From assembly GCF_030272615.1 (NCBI RefSeq), contig NC_081412.1, positions 339,940,870 to 340,004,869 on the forward strand: a stretch of 64,000 nucleotides of DNA, read 5' to 3'. The position numbers and the translations under genes are program-made. Each line of letters begins with the position of its first letter. Within the stretch, counting starts at the first letter, position 1. This document shows positions 60,501 through 64,000 of the stretch, piece by piece. The DNA comes from Cryptomeria japonica. Lineage: Eukaryota; Streptophyta; Pinopsida; Cupressales; Cupressaceae. The notes beneath the pieces were generated by a model. The model ran no database searches and was not told where the DNA came from. It was given only the letters and a program-made list of their open reading frames with translations.

Positions 60501-63201
60501 ATGGCCAAGATATCCCCAAATGGATAGTTTGAATCATTTAAAGGTCTTCCTTCTTACATATGAATCCCTTTAATTGAACGAACACTCCTCGCTCAAATGG
60601 GCCTCTTTTTGTTCTGCATAACTTCCTTCATTCCTTGTGCCTCCATTCTTTGTCTCCCAAACTCATACTTAGATGTGGATGAAATTTCCTTTCCAATTAA
60701 TCTTCTGAGAGCACCTGCCAACTAGAGAATGCTGAGGACTGGGAAAAAATGATTTTTATAAGGCTTGAACTCCAAATTTATAAGTTCAAATAACAACAGT
60801 ACAATTACTTCTCGCTTTCTCCCTATTTGTTCGTACTCATTTTCTTCCTGCCACTAGCACTCCTCACAGTTCCTCTTCAACTTAAGAGAATGGCAAGCCA
60901 TATAGGTAGGAGTACGGAAACCATCCATTCCTCATTGGATTGTGGAGCTATCCATTTGAGGAATCAGTGTATCCCGGGACTTTCTGATATCAAAGTTTAT
61001 CGCAGAAAAGTTCTAGACTAAGCTGTCTACTCATCATCCCCGTTATTCACTTTTCTCACTTCAACTTTTCTTACCATCAGTTCCAAATATTTAATATTTC
61101 AAAGATATTTTTTCCAAATTTTCCTTCTTTACAACATGAGGTACATGAGCATCGAAATCACAATGGGCACAACTGAGACAAATGATTCACACAGATGGCA
61201 AGCAGTATATGATATCACAATGCAAGAAATGTAGCTACTAAACTCATCCATGAATAAGCACAGAAACCATTGAACAAAAACCATTGCAATATGAAATTAT
61301 CACATAACATAGAAAACATAAAATAAAGATATAAAAAATTCCATTATGAACAACACGTTGTACAATGGAACCAGGCCTGACCATGATGTAGATTGATGAA
61401 AATCCATACATCATCCAATATCTCCATCTCATAAATATTAATCTTTGTGAGGAAATGTGACAGGAGAAAACTCCATAACCCTCAATATCAGCAAAAAGTT
61501 AACATATAAACTAAATAAATCATTGTTTAATATATCATAACAATATTATCTTTTAATGACTATACATTCAAAGTTTGCTCTCTACAGAAATATTTGGGAA
61601 GCTTACCATTTCTTGCAGAAGTAAGCCTTGTTCCTGCTTCCAGAGAAACGCTAGAGAGACTAGCCCCAACCTGGAACAAACATTCTCTACCCTTGATCTT
61701 TGATAGTTGGAAGCTATTGCACCTGATGAAACCCCTCCAATATCAGGAATTTGTCTTTTGACTTCACTCAACAAAATCAGTAAGTCTTCAACTTCATCCC
61801 CTTCGGTTCCAATATACTTAAGCTCTTTATACCTAAAAGGAAATATTAAATAAGAAAGACTCGGTAACATGTTAAAAAGCATACAATAAAGTTTTGAGGA
61901 AATTATGGATATAGGCATTACTGACATCTGTAGAGCCCAATTTTATGAATTTTTGAGAAAAATTGAAAAAAACTTTTCTAAGAACCTGAAAGTGTGTCTA
62001 ACTTTCTACAGACAAGCAGCAATAACTTTATTTGCATAAGAAATACATTTAAAATTCTAAGTGGTTTCCCTGTCTTATGTGGCAGTTCTGTGCTCTCATA
62101 TGTGGCATGGACAGTTGCAAAGGATACCCCTTCCATTTCTTGGCCTTTAGGATTCTTGTTTTGAGACTTTACCTGTAGTAATTGCATATTACAACCTCAG
62201 GGGTTATTGTAAAGCGGTTTTATGAGTTAATTCTTCTTGATTAGTGCATAAGAAGTTGAGTGCCATACAGAAGTATGCGTCTGAGAAAAGTTACAGAATC
62301 TTGCACTTGAAGGCTTCTAGAAAGTAGCAAGATTGTAATTTGCATCAGAGAAAGGGCAAAAGAAGGCAAGACCTTAGCCCTTAAGGAGTTTTTCACCGCA
62401 TTGAGTTTTGTAGGATAATCTATCATGTTAAACTCTATCTTTGTTTTGTTTGAGTTCTTGTTTTGATTCCACACATATGCATACAGCTATCAACATCTGT
62501 TTCACCACTTAAACAACTTATTTCTAGAGCACAAATGGATCGTTTTCATAAGAAAACAGCAAGTAAATGAACCAGAATGTTGATGGGAAAGATAAACTTT
62601 TAGACACTGAATTAGTTATGAAATATCTATACTTATTATAACTCAACTTATAACCCTTACAATTACCAGAATAATACTATACATATTATGTGCAGTGATA
62701 ATAAATATTGTTTTAAGCATAAACAACTCAGGGAATTAATAATCCAATAAGCTTACAGGCTTCATTACACTGTGAACTATGTTTTATTCTTGCTGAATTT
62801 GAGTATGGTAAGGTGAGGATTTCTAATAGCACCACAAGTACCGAGACTGGCAAAAAAACCTTCTTCTTAAAAGTAACTTGGTCATTTCAAGTTTTATATG
62901 ATAATATAAATATTTATTTCACCCAATGTAAAAGGAAAAGTGAGTTCATGTTTGACAATCTTTTCTTTCAGTAAGATTTTAAAAATCAATAAAGTGCTGA
63001 TATTGCATTATACAATAGCAATCTCAGAAAGCCAACAATAAAAAAGTAGAAAAATTGAAGAATAATTGTAGCCCGGAATGACCTGTTCCTGGGATGTTTT
63101 TGTTTCATAATACTATCTTACCTTGGTGTGCCTCGTATCCGTCTCCTAAACAATGGCAAACCCATACATTGTGGATAAGTATCAATGATCTGGTGCCCAA
63201 C
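12209..63201 (-). CDS. DPH6: Diphthine--ammonia ligase (DPH6-type), split gene, 7 internal exons
   Basis: The product catalyses the last step of diphthamide synthesis on elongation factor 2: ATP-dependent amidation of diphthine, in the cytosol. The seven exons join in phase (80+226+33+83+73+346+332 nt = 391 codons) with GT donors and AG acceptors throughout. The translation runs from the end of the N-terminal ATP-binding domain (GHQII, PLFRRRIRG, VSSGAIASNYQRSRVENV, CGEGGEYETL) through a variable linker to a first RidA/YjgF-like domain (HLYLSDMNQFA, VPSRSTIEIP) and the start of a second one (SCWAPSCIGPYSQ). This is the fused architecture of eukaryotic DPH6. The start codon and the PP-loop SGGKDS exon lie beyond 64000, and the rest of the second RidA domain lies left of 1. 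No stop or frameshift is seen in any exon, so the gene is probably functional. Family recognition is from memory of plant orthologues, not a search. Confidence 0.93.
12777..13122 (-). CDS. DPH6: DPH6 exon, end of the ATPase domain and variable linker
   Basis: 346-nt exon with acceptor CACCCTTGCAG and donor GTGTGTTA. It starts NARIIIENFQIVLHSSDCIA and continues PVGILHPSAFYLETK, which matches the end of the DPH6 catalytic domain. About 75 residues of acidic, poorly conserved linker follow, then CWVQSTPKSMEG leading into the RidA-like domain. It ends in phase 1. The adjoining intron to the next exon is only 236 bp, in contrast with the 30.5-kb intron upstream. Confidence 0.94.
13818..13831. repeat. 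LINE target-site duplication, left copy
   Basis: AAAATAGAAAAACT, repeated exactly at 20236-20249, flanks the LINE. Confidence 0.85.
13911..13937 (+). other. Hairpin in the LINE 5' leader
   Basis: GTGGAGGAGG (13911-13920) and CCTCCTCCAC (13928-13937) form a perfect 10-bp stem with a 7-nt loop, about 80 nt from the LINE 5' end and before ORF1. Confidence 0.8.
14016..16011 (+). pseudogene. LINE ORF1 (RNA-binding protein), broken
   Basis: The middle part (14318-14998) has a DUF4283-like fold: RLKNVAIFFATVDIDK, SARKFLDDWFRNVW, GLFVIFF, PMWMIIKDVPPLLW and IGKVVRLDKST. It is followed by a CCHC zinc knuckle, CFLCRKEGHVQKNC. This pairing is the usual ORF1 of plant L1 elements and binds LINE RNA. The C-terminal part (15256-16011) is acidic and ends with RRGRPLGSKNKNPSNRKK, which contains an AT-hook-like RGRP core. 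A 1-nt shift near 14285, a stop near 14998 and another near 15232 break the frame. ORF2 begins 12 nt after its final stop. Confidence 0.85.
16024..20023 (+). pseudogene. LINE ORF2 (endonuclease and reverse transcriptase), broken
   Basis: The N-terminus is an APE-type endonuclease: MKCISWNIRGRES (Asn), VVMLQELKATK (Glu), YAPNDYNERERLWDW, WIIGGDFNMIENQED and FDHHPI (normally SDHHP). The reverse transcriptase follows from 17283: LSNDKAPGPDGLPVEFYK, LIPKEGD, HWRPITLLNVSYKILAK, LLDFEKAYDRVE and the catalytic IQFADDTALFV. The C-terminal region (18482-20023) has the tether and zinc-binding segment (KIRKFLWSLGKGGKK-like, FLW..LR.EERF). In-frame stops occur at about 16306, 16588, 17143, 17871 and 18324, several at positions where relatives have Trp, plus frameshifts near 18480 and 19160. 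It cannot be translated as one protein. Confidence 0.9.
20236..20249. repeat. LINE target-site duplication, right copy
   Basis: Exact copy of AAAATAGAAAAACT at 13818-13831. Confidence 0.85.
20250..21531. other. No gene recognised; possible old Copia LTR remnant
   Basis: AT-rich. The phrase GAGGAAAACCATTAC...CAAAAAACCCACAAAATAAG near 20300 faintly resembles the U5 part of the Copia solo LTR at 8481-8993, in the same orientation, but no ends were found. Confidence 0.35.
21532..21828 (+). mobile_element. tRNA-derived SINE, first copy
   Basis: The head has a Pol III A-box-like TTGGCCTAATGG (about 21536) and a B-box-like AAGTTCAAATAC (about 21580), 30-odd bases apart, as in a plant tRNA-derived SINE. 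A tRNA-unrelated body follows (GTAAGGTATGTACACC...). The segment from 21586 is repeated directly downstream. Confidence 0.65.
21586..22070 (+). repeat. 243-bp tandem duplication of the SINE body
   Basis: The unit 21586-21828 is repeated at 21829-22070 with only a few substitutions (for example GTATGGAG/GTACGGAG and GGATCATT/GGATTGTT). The duplication starts inside the B box at CAAATACTGTAGAGG, so the second copy lacks the A box and half the B box. Confidence 0.9.
22071..22473. other. No gene recognised
   Basis: AT-rich intronic sequence between the SINE dimer and a hAT element; no signal seen. Confidence 0.5.
22482..23388. mobile_element. Non-autonomous hAT element, 907 bp, GACTCG-rich ends
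   Basis: The ends are CAAAGTTTAAAAACTCGGAC and, inverted, CATAGTTTTAAAACTCATGG, flanked by an exact 8-bp target duplication GTTTACAA (22474-22481 and 23389-23396), the hAT hallmark. Both subterminal regions are packed with GACTCG/CGAGTC words. The interior has a G-rich palindromic patch (TTGGGGGCAGCGCCCCCAA, about 22848) and a poly-A run. No transposase is encoded; long open frames over 22927-23472 on both strands are products of the repeat and not genes. Confidence 0.9.
23053..23372. repeat. 160-bp tandem duplication of GACTCG repeats inside the hAT element
   Basis: GAAAGACTCG...GTGCAAAAGACTTGCGCA starts at 23053 and again at 23213, exactly 160 bp apart. Each copy contains shorter direct units of about 48 bp with GTCGACTC and CCATGG. 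It is confined to one end of the 907-bp element. Confidence 0.85.
23397..24664. other. No gene recognised; T-rich low-complexity tract at 24230-24470
   Basis: Ordinary intronic sequence followed by a stretch repeating CACTTTTT/GCTTTTT/AAGCACTTCTTACTTTTTG words. No coding signal. Confidence 0.5.
24673..25305. mobile_element. Non-autonomous hAT-like element, GGGTTC-rich ends
   Basis: An 8-bp direct repeat ACTAACTA flanks it (24665-24672 and 25306-25313). The ends are imperfectly inverted (ATAAGATACGTTC and CTAAGTTACTGGTTC). The left end is rich in GGTTCTCCCCGGGTTC-type words and the right end in their complement (GAACCCG, GAATCCG). The interior is AT-rich with a TA-rich run near 25150-25200. 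Same plan as the 907-bp hAT element but with a different repeat word. No transposase. Confidence 0.6.
25330..25493. repeat. Tandem array of 70-81-bp units, left part
   Basis: The unit is CTCCAAGGACTGAGGAGAAC ... GAAACGAGCACTT ... TATAAATAG. Copies start at about 25330, 25411 and 25481; the last is interrupted by an LTR insertion and resumes at 27487. Each full unit carries a TATA-like TATAAATAG. Confidence 0.75.
26871..26942 (-). promoter_or_regulatory. tRNA-like sequence with Pol III A and B boxes (TRIM 3' LTR)
   Basis: 72 nt on the minus strand. A box TAGCTCAGTGG (26934-26924) lies in a D arm closed by GCTC/GAGC. The anticodon-like arm is TCCA-GCAGCGA-TGGA with AGC (Ala) at the anticodon position. 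B box GGTTCGAGTCC (26892-26882) lies in a perfect T arm, CTAGG-TTCGAGT-CCTAG. The acceptor stem pairs poorly and position 33 is C, so it is probably not a working tRNA. Both boxes match the Pol III consensus. Confidence 0.8.
27069..27140 (-). promoter_or_regulatory. tRNA-like sequence with Pol III A and B boxes (TRIM 5' LTR)
   Basis: Second copy, 198 bp from the first, in the LTR that is 5' on the element strand. A and B boxes and both arms are unchanged. Transcription from here would run through the primer site and internal part into the other LTR. Confidence 0.8.
27487..27610. repeat. Tandem array, right part after the LTR insertion
   Basis: It resumes with GCTAAGGAAAACAAA, then GAAACGAGCACTT at 27529 and CTCCAAGGATTAAGGAGAAC at about 27552, matching the units at 25330-25493. 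Confidence 0.7.
27611..29491. other. No gene recognised
   Basis: AT-rich intronic sequence. A weak pair of copies around GGATGAGGCAAAGG (28748 and 28829) is the only structure noted. Confidence 0.5.
29492..29610. repeat. 30-bp minisatellite, about four copies
   Basis: Units GTTTTTCAAGTTTAACACAT... at 29521, 29551 and 29581 are exactly 30 bp apart, with a diverged 29-bp copy before them. Each contains TCAAGTTTA. Confidence 0.85.
29611..30789. other. No gene recognised
   Basis: Intronic sequence left of the Copia element; nothing else seen. Confidence 0.5.
31792..32997 (+). pseudogene. Copia gag and protease part, broken
   Basis: The gag start is recognisable (MLEGNQRFNNKNYNTWK) but the next codon is a stop where relatives have a sense codon. 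Frames continue through LEPIGRKIEEEDMAVI and a degenerate CCHC knuckle, YCHKYGHLIKDC, lacking its first Cys. The protease region WYIDSCTSRHFTHRHDW has DSC in place of the catalytic DSG/DTG. The coding sequence is cut by the hAT insertion at 33006, within the region just before the integrase. Confidence 0.85.
32998..33005. repeat. hAT target-site duplication, left
   Basis: GTCTATAC, repeated exactly at 37125-37132. Confidence 0.95.
33006..37124 (-). mobile_element. Autonomous-type hAT transposon, 4.1 kb, nested in Copia
   Basis: Terminal inverted repeats CAAAGAAACGGGACT and CATAGAAACGGGACT, with an exact 8-bp target duplication GTCTATAC. The ends carry GACTCGG/CCGAGTC repeats, densest at 36940-37110. 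The minus strand encodes a full-length BED-DUF659-dimerisation transposase. The insertion cleanly splits the Copia frame, so it is younger than that element. Confidence 0.95.
33427..36350 (-). pseudogene. hAT transposase (BED finger, DUF659, hAT dimerisation), interrupted
   Basis: The start Met at 36350 is followed by a BED zinc finger (AWKYHEDF, KCMFCKTIFHGGIYRLKYHI, C2H-type), a Ser/Ala-rich linker, the DUF659 catalytic region (CTIMTDGWTDRRNRTLLNFL, VVTDNAANYVAAGRLLM, AAHCIDLMLEDIGK), a helical insertion (IHAAAYYLNPAFRF) and the C-terminal dimerisation domain (LAIRILSQPCSASGCEHNWS, RLSVEKMNDLVFVHYNLRLR). Short GT-AG introns separate the blocks, for example near 34517-34632. At least two in-frame stops (after KKKQKED, and before VWSTKGC) argue that this copy no longer makes active transposase. 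It binds and moves its own inverted-repeat ends. Confidence 0.88.
37125..37132. repeat. hAT target-site duplication, right
   Basis: Exact copy of GTCTATAC at 32998-33005. Confidence 0.95.
37133..39941 (+). pseudogene. Copia integrase, reverse transcriptase and RNase H, broken
   Basis: It resumes directly after the hAT target duplication: HQQYGHLNIHYLAQLVRKDL (pre-integrase), then a decayed integrase (SNNGGKFCSTAFSNFC, NKIVERRNHTITEMARSML). The reverse transcriptase follows from about 38400: EWQKAMEAEHHSL, WVYKVKNKAGETLDKYKA, EGIDYEETFAP, MDVKSAFLNG, LYGLKQAPRAWY and LLVIYVDNLIITSS. The catalytic YVDD is YVDN. RNase H is frameshifted, ending ADQMADFFTKSLS. Two TAG stops flank MDVKSAFLNG. The protein is non-functional. 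Confidence 0.9.
40512..41275 (+). mobile_element. Gypsy-like solo LTR, 764 bp
   Basis: The ends TGTAATGTCCCC and GGGGACATTACA form a perfect 12-bp inverted terminus, flanked by the 5-bp duplication AAACT (40507-40511 and 41276-41280). The interior repeats GTCACAACC/CCCTTTCGAAAGGG-like words. Its long open frame (40810-41331) crosses the LTR end and is not a gene. Confidence 0.88.
41276..41780. other. No gene recognised
   Basis: AT-rich intronic sequence between a solo LTR and a LINE 3' end. Confidence 0.5.
41781..42790 (-). mobile_element. LINE 3' fragment with simple-repeat tail
   Basis: Minus-strand frames encode the C-terminal zinc-binding tail of a LINE protein: GSFRVGSHRLHIETDHQL, DMICQLCSIGETESEEHF and IFPCPIYYEI, with Cys/His spacing like C-x2-C...H..C. 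Downstream on that strand the sequence runs through a basic/Pro-rich region and ends GACATTAATAAATTTATC followed by repeated TTATC units (about 41795-41812) in place of poly-A. The 5' part is missing. It is a different lineage from the L1-type LINE at 13832. Confidence 0.7.
42791..43596. other. Intronic sequence left of the exon island
   Basis: No gene recognised. It adjoins the donor of the 43597-43669 exon. Confidence 0.5.
43597..43669 (-). CDS. DPH6: DPH6 exon with the EGGEYETL motif
   Basis: 73-nt exon: one base completes Glu, then 24 codons including LYGINVCGEGGEYETLTLDF and PLFK. The acceptor is ATAAGCAG and the donor GTAATATT. G-E-G-G-E-Y-E-T is the conserved loop of the DPH6 family. 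The Phe in LDFPLF replaces a Cys that I recall in other plant copies. The exon was too short to stand out as an ORF and was found by searching for the missing piece. Confidence 0.92.
43928..44010 (-). CDS. DPH6: DPH6 exon encoding VAAIGLDP...HLLHLK
   Basis: 83-nt exon with acceptor TGTATTAG and donor GTATGCT. It encodes VAAIGLDPKRHLGSDLATMQ followed by PHLLHLK, and its last two bases (GA) start a split Glu codon. The VAAIGLDP..HLG motif is diagnostic of the DPH6 ATPase domain. Confidence 0.93.
44161..44193 (-). CDS. DPH6: DPH6 33-nt microexon
   Basis: Eleven codons, VEKGIEAILVK, with acceptor TATGCAG and donor GTGAAAAC, phase 0 at both ends. It fills exactly the gap in the family alignment between LLLQEM and VAAIGLDP (plant orthologues have a block like IxNGIxAILVK there). 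It is reached across a 17.4-kb intron upstream and followed by a 150-bp intron. Confidence 0.9.
44285..44792. repeat. Tandem duplication of about 263 and 245 bp
   Basis: Copy 1 (44285-44547) and copy 2 (44548-44792) are nearly identical. Copy 2 lacks an 18-bp segment (ATTCATTCGATAAATGCA) and has a few substitutions. It lies just upstream of the DPH6 microexon on the gene strand, inside the 17.4-kb intron. Confidence 0.93.
44793..45353. other. No gene recognised
   Basis: Intronic sequence without a coding signal. Confidence 0.5.
45359..46728 (+). mobile_element. Gypsy-like solo LTR, 1.37 kb
   Basis: It starts TGTAATGTCCCC and ends GGGGTCTTTACA, flanked by the 5-bp duplication TTGTG (45354-45358 and 46729-46733). 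A TATA box TATAAAAGG at 45906 gives the plus orientation. Same family as the split solo LTR at 25494. Confidence 0.88.
45906..45914 (+). promoter_or_regulatory. LTR TATA box
   Basis: TATAAAAGG, about 550 bp into the LTR, where a U3/R border is expected. Confidence 0.6.
46729..47282 (-). other. Decayed, weakly coding-like sequence
   Basis: On the minus strand about 46740-46830 reads LLPSKHFKPELEFVNAHNSE then AELKKLFKAND, which looks protein-like, but it matches no family I know and is surrounded by stops. Possibly retroelement. Confidence 0.25.
47283..48890 (-). mobile_element. Gypsy-like solo LTR, 1.6 kb
   Basis: On the plus strand it starts TGAAATGTCGCC and ends GGGGACATCACA, with an exact 5-bp duplication GTGAT (47278-47282 and 48891-48895). 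The end TGTGATGTCCCC on the minus strand matches the 5' ends of the other solo LTRs, which suggests minus orientation. Confidence 0.78.
49139..49787 (-). mobile_element. 3' LTR of a truncated gypsy element
   Basis: On the minus strand it begins TGTAATGTCCC at 49787, preceded by a polypurine tract AAGGAGGGAGGAC and the pol-end phrase CTTGAGGACAAGCAATC (LEDKQ-type, also present just before the LTR at 59082). The other end, TGAAATATCCCC at 49139, mirrors the solo LTR at 47283. Only a short internal stub remains, to about 49950. Confidence 0.65.
49973..51853 (+). pseudogene. Unrecognised transposon ORF, broken
   Basis: A series of plus-strand frames reads like one long decayed protein. Blocks are MKYKYQGYEFMFVLESTLPQ, LNLKDFWDIMEEGKR, MINDKLIVKLKSDSFSIIIK, INVSILWREIGCILQKEGN, a Lys-rich TKLVKRTKKKKQTRDVLKQ, and a final helical part (KKEVSTWQGILEDLHEIIKI; WKMINMKQILPEEKLLAICE). 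Several stops and at least two shifts occur. No gag, protease or polymerase motif is visible. Its helical C-terminal half recalls the ORF at 9403-10324. It lies between gypsy pieces and probably belongs to the same element as the integrase at 57918. Confidence 0.4.
52677..52746. promoter_or_regulatory. 70-bp near-perfect palindrome in the Copia 3' LTR
   Basis: Two 34-nt arms (52677-52710 and 52713-52746) are inverted copies with two mismatches and a 2-nt spacer. Each arm contains GGACATGTCC and an ACGT core (TACGTA or CACGTA). On the element strand it ends 10 nt before a TATA-like TATTTAAA (52666-52659). Confidence 0.9.
53265..57198 (-). pseudogene. Copia gag-pol polyprotein with few disabling mutations
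   Basis: Gag starts MSSNMRVADRLEGASNFVSW (57198) and ends in a CCHC knuckle, CYKCDKYGHTHRN, whose last Cys codon is TGA. Protease WIVDSGASRH is intact. The integrase has HKRLGHLRYSAVSN, CKGCALGK and the D-D-E set (SDLCGP, RSDNGGEY, NGVAERKN). The reverse transcriptase has SSKWLFKIKY, MDVKTAFLNGS, LYGLKQAPRAWY and intact LYVDDLLIT. RNase H has GYSDSDWA, EAEYMAAS, CDNQSCIKL and DIFTKPL. Only four stops (knuckle; about 55361; about 54570; about 53616) and one 1-nt shift near 56000 break it. Two stops are CAG-to-TAG changes. Confidence 0.92.
57440..57509. promoter_or_regulatory. 70-bp palindrome in the Copia 5' LTR
   Basis: Same palindrome in the LTR that should drive transcription, unchanged between the two LTRs even though these differ at six other sites. 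Confidence 0.9.
57918..59081 (+). pseudogene. Ty3/gypsy integrase C-terminal part with chromodomain, broken
   Basis: Integrase core: WESISVDFIQELPKVQGKDC (first Asp), LPMSIVSDRDNSFF (second Asp) and YHSQIDGQTKIVNKWI, where the catalytic Glu (normally QTEVVN) is Lys. Then MSIGITPFKVHYGYDATSF, PYYDRHQTKRIFKVGDMVLL and YELEPLAHRKIHNMIQVSCL. The end is chromodomain-like: IIPEYLVKWKGLPLEDAT, followed by TGA where Trp is expected. This is the tail of a chromovirus-type gypsy element. Reverse transcriptase and RNase H are absent, as the element is truncated on the left. The pol end LKLLEDKQLRLG directly precedes an LTR start. Confidence 0.85.
59082..59525 (+). mobile_element. Gypsy 3' LTR, right end uncertain
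   Basis: It starts TGATGATCCC directly after the pol end. GGGATCATCA at 59516-59525 would be an inverted terminus, giving 444 bp, but leader-like sequence continues and the LTR may be longer. A TATA-like GTATATATATGGGG is at about 59278. Confidence 0.5.
59526..61606. other. No gene recognised; intronic and possible retroelement sequence
   Basis: 59526-60050 has the Gln/Ala-rich-sounding, GCAG-repeating texture of gypsy LTR or leader sequence. The remainder is AT-rich intron up to the DPH6 exon donor. Confidence 0.4.
61607..61832 (-). CDS. DPH6: DPH6 exon, core of the ATP-binding domain
   Basis: 226-nt exon between acceptor TTTTAG and donor GTAAGC. One base completes the split Arg codon, then 75 codons follow. 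Conserved blocks are DEVEDLLILLSEVKRQIPD, VSSGAIASNYQRSRVENVC and LGLVSLAFLWKQEQ, all typical of the adenine-nucleotide hydrolase-like fold of DPH6. It ends in phase 0 on a Met codon. Confidence 0.95.
61833..63121 (-). other. DPH6 intron, 1.29 kb
   Basis: It is bounded by donor GTAAGATA at 63121 and acceptor TTTTAG at 61833. Open frames in it (for example 61978-62187) are not supported as exons because the flanking exons join directly in phase. Confidence 0.75.
63122..63201 (-). CDS. DPH6: DPH6 exon (first one visible), end of the N-terminal ATPase domain
   Basis: 80-nt exon. The acceptor (AAATTCAG) is just above 63201 and the donor (GTAAGATA) just below 63122. It reads VGHQIIDTYPQCMGLPLFRR and then RIRGTP, leaving two bases (AG) that join the next exon to make Arg. 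Plant DPH6 proteins have the same block after the PP-loop exon. The upstream exon is not visible between 63202 and 64000. Confidence 0.9.
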
Positions 63202-63830
63202 CTGAATTTGAGGTCATGTACCAAATCAGTAGATATGTAACCTGCCTATGTGATCTTGTATAAATTTCTAAAAACATTTTAACTCCAAATTTGATTTTAC
63301 ATTGCAAAATATCATTCATCTAAACCAAGAGCCATTTCTTCAACAATTATGATCTATTTCATTGTAATAATGTCAAGTTAGTTTACAGATTCAATAAAAA
63401 AATTATCTGCTACTTTTATTATGATTCATCACATATTACATACAATAACCAGATGATACATTTATGCCAATCATGAGCTTTCACCTTCCATCTGAGTGAA
63501 GATACATTAAACCTGATTTATTTCTATGTTTCAACCAAAACAAAGTGATCAGCAGTATTTGAGGAATTCAAAAGAGCTGGATGAGTAGAACTGGAAATTA
63601 GGTGAGAATTGATTCTGATATGACTAATAGAACCAAAGGGGATGAGATTCAAATCAAATTGCACCTTCTTTTCCACTCAGTAAAATATAACTGATCCCAT
63701 CCCTTCAAGTGTTTATGAAACTCAAATACGATAGGAATAAATTTTGAGAAACTCCTAAACTTATTGCAACAAGTATTTGATATGGACATGAAAATTTCAG
63801 AAGCACAGTAATCAAATGCCATGATGTTTT
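63202..63830. other. Upstream DPH6 intron, partial
   Basis: Sequence above the acceptor at 63202. No upstream exon with the SGGKDS block was found before the window edge. Confidence 0.6.
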
Positions 63831-64000
63831 TGTGATGTTCCCTTTCCGGATCTGCTCCATGTTGAAAATAACTTTCAGAGATATAATATCTTGCCTTAAT
63901 TTCTTTCTAAGAATCTTAACATTTACTAAGAATGTTCTGAGTCAAATCTCTTCACTCACTGAGAATGTCTCTAATCAAGGCTCAATGTTCACTAAGAAAG
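63831..64000 (+). mobile_element. Possible LTR start running off the window
   Basis: TGTGATGTTCCCTTTCCGG at 63831 closely resembles the 5' end TGTAATGTCCCCTTTTCGG of the solo LTR at 40512. The rest lies outside the window. Confidence 0.35.

Larger units (their letters stand above)
44194..61606 (-). other. Giant DPH6 intron, 17.4 kb
   Basis: It is bounded by donor GTAAGC at 61606 and acceptor TATGCAG at 44194, joining phase-0 exons. It holds a 263-bp tandem duplication, two solo LTRs, an LTR with an internal stub, an unknown transposon ORF, a complete Copia element and a gypsy integrase remnant. Confidence 0.85.

Noticed and set aside
61978-62187. Possible additional DPH6 exon (frame with EMEGVSFATVHATYES)
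   Set aside because: The flanking exons join in phase and match the family without it, and it is not bounded by fitting splice sites.

Overview
The window looks like nuclear DNA of a seed plant with a very large, transposon-rich genome. A conifer or other gymnosperm is my inference from the AT-rich sequence, the very long introns and the dense, nested, decayed retroelements; no species marker is present. I see no bacterial or organellar gene order. The one host gene I can support is on the minus strand and spans the whole window. Seven GT-AG bounded exons of a DPH6-type diphthine--ammonia ligase lie at 63201-63122, 61832-61607, 44193-44161, 44010-43928, 43669-43597, 13122-12777 and 12540-12209. 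Their phases join into exactly 391 codons. The first exon(s), with the ATP-binding loop, and the last exons lie outside the window. Two introns are giant (17.4 kb and 30.5 kb) and the next one is at least 12.2 kb, so nearly everything else here is intronic.

Layout from left to right. 1-12.2 kb (3' intron): a minus-strand Ty3/gypsy gag remnant, a GGGGAC-rich hAT-like element, degenerate repeats, a gypsy RNase H remnant, a Copia solo LTR and an unrecognised coiled-coil transposon ORF. 12.2-13.1 kb: two DPH6 exons. 13.8-20.25 kb: a full-length L1-type LINE with a 14-bp target duplication. 21.5-22.1 kb: a tRNA-derived SINE with a tandem copy. 22.5-23.4 and 24.7-25.3 kb: non-autonomous hAT-like elements with G+C-rich subterminal repeats. 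25.3-27.6 kb: a short tandem array split by a gypsy-like solo LTR, which itself holds a 332-bp TRIM whose LTRs contain a tRNA-like Pol III promoter. 30.8-40.1 kb: a Copia element split by an autonomous-type hAT transposon. 40.5-49.8 kb: solo LTRs, an old LINE 3' end, and an island of three DPH6 exons at 43.6-44.2 kb. 50-52 kb: an unknown transposon ORF. 52.6-57.6 kb: a young minus-strand Copia element whose LTR holds a 70-bp palindrome beside its TATA-like box. 57.9-59.5 kb: a gypsy integrase/chromodomain remnant and LTR. 61.6-63.2 kb: two further DPH6 exons.

The host gene must therefore be transcribed and spliced across at least five levels of transposon history. The most unusual element is the TRIM at 26861-27192. 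It has 134-bp LTRs, a tRNA-iMet primer site and a polypurine tract around only 64 bp of internal sequence, and each LTR carries a 72-nt tRNA-like sequence with canonical A and B boxes. All boundaries and motif calls were read by eye, without alignment or database search.
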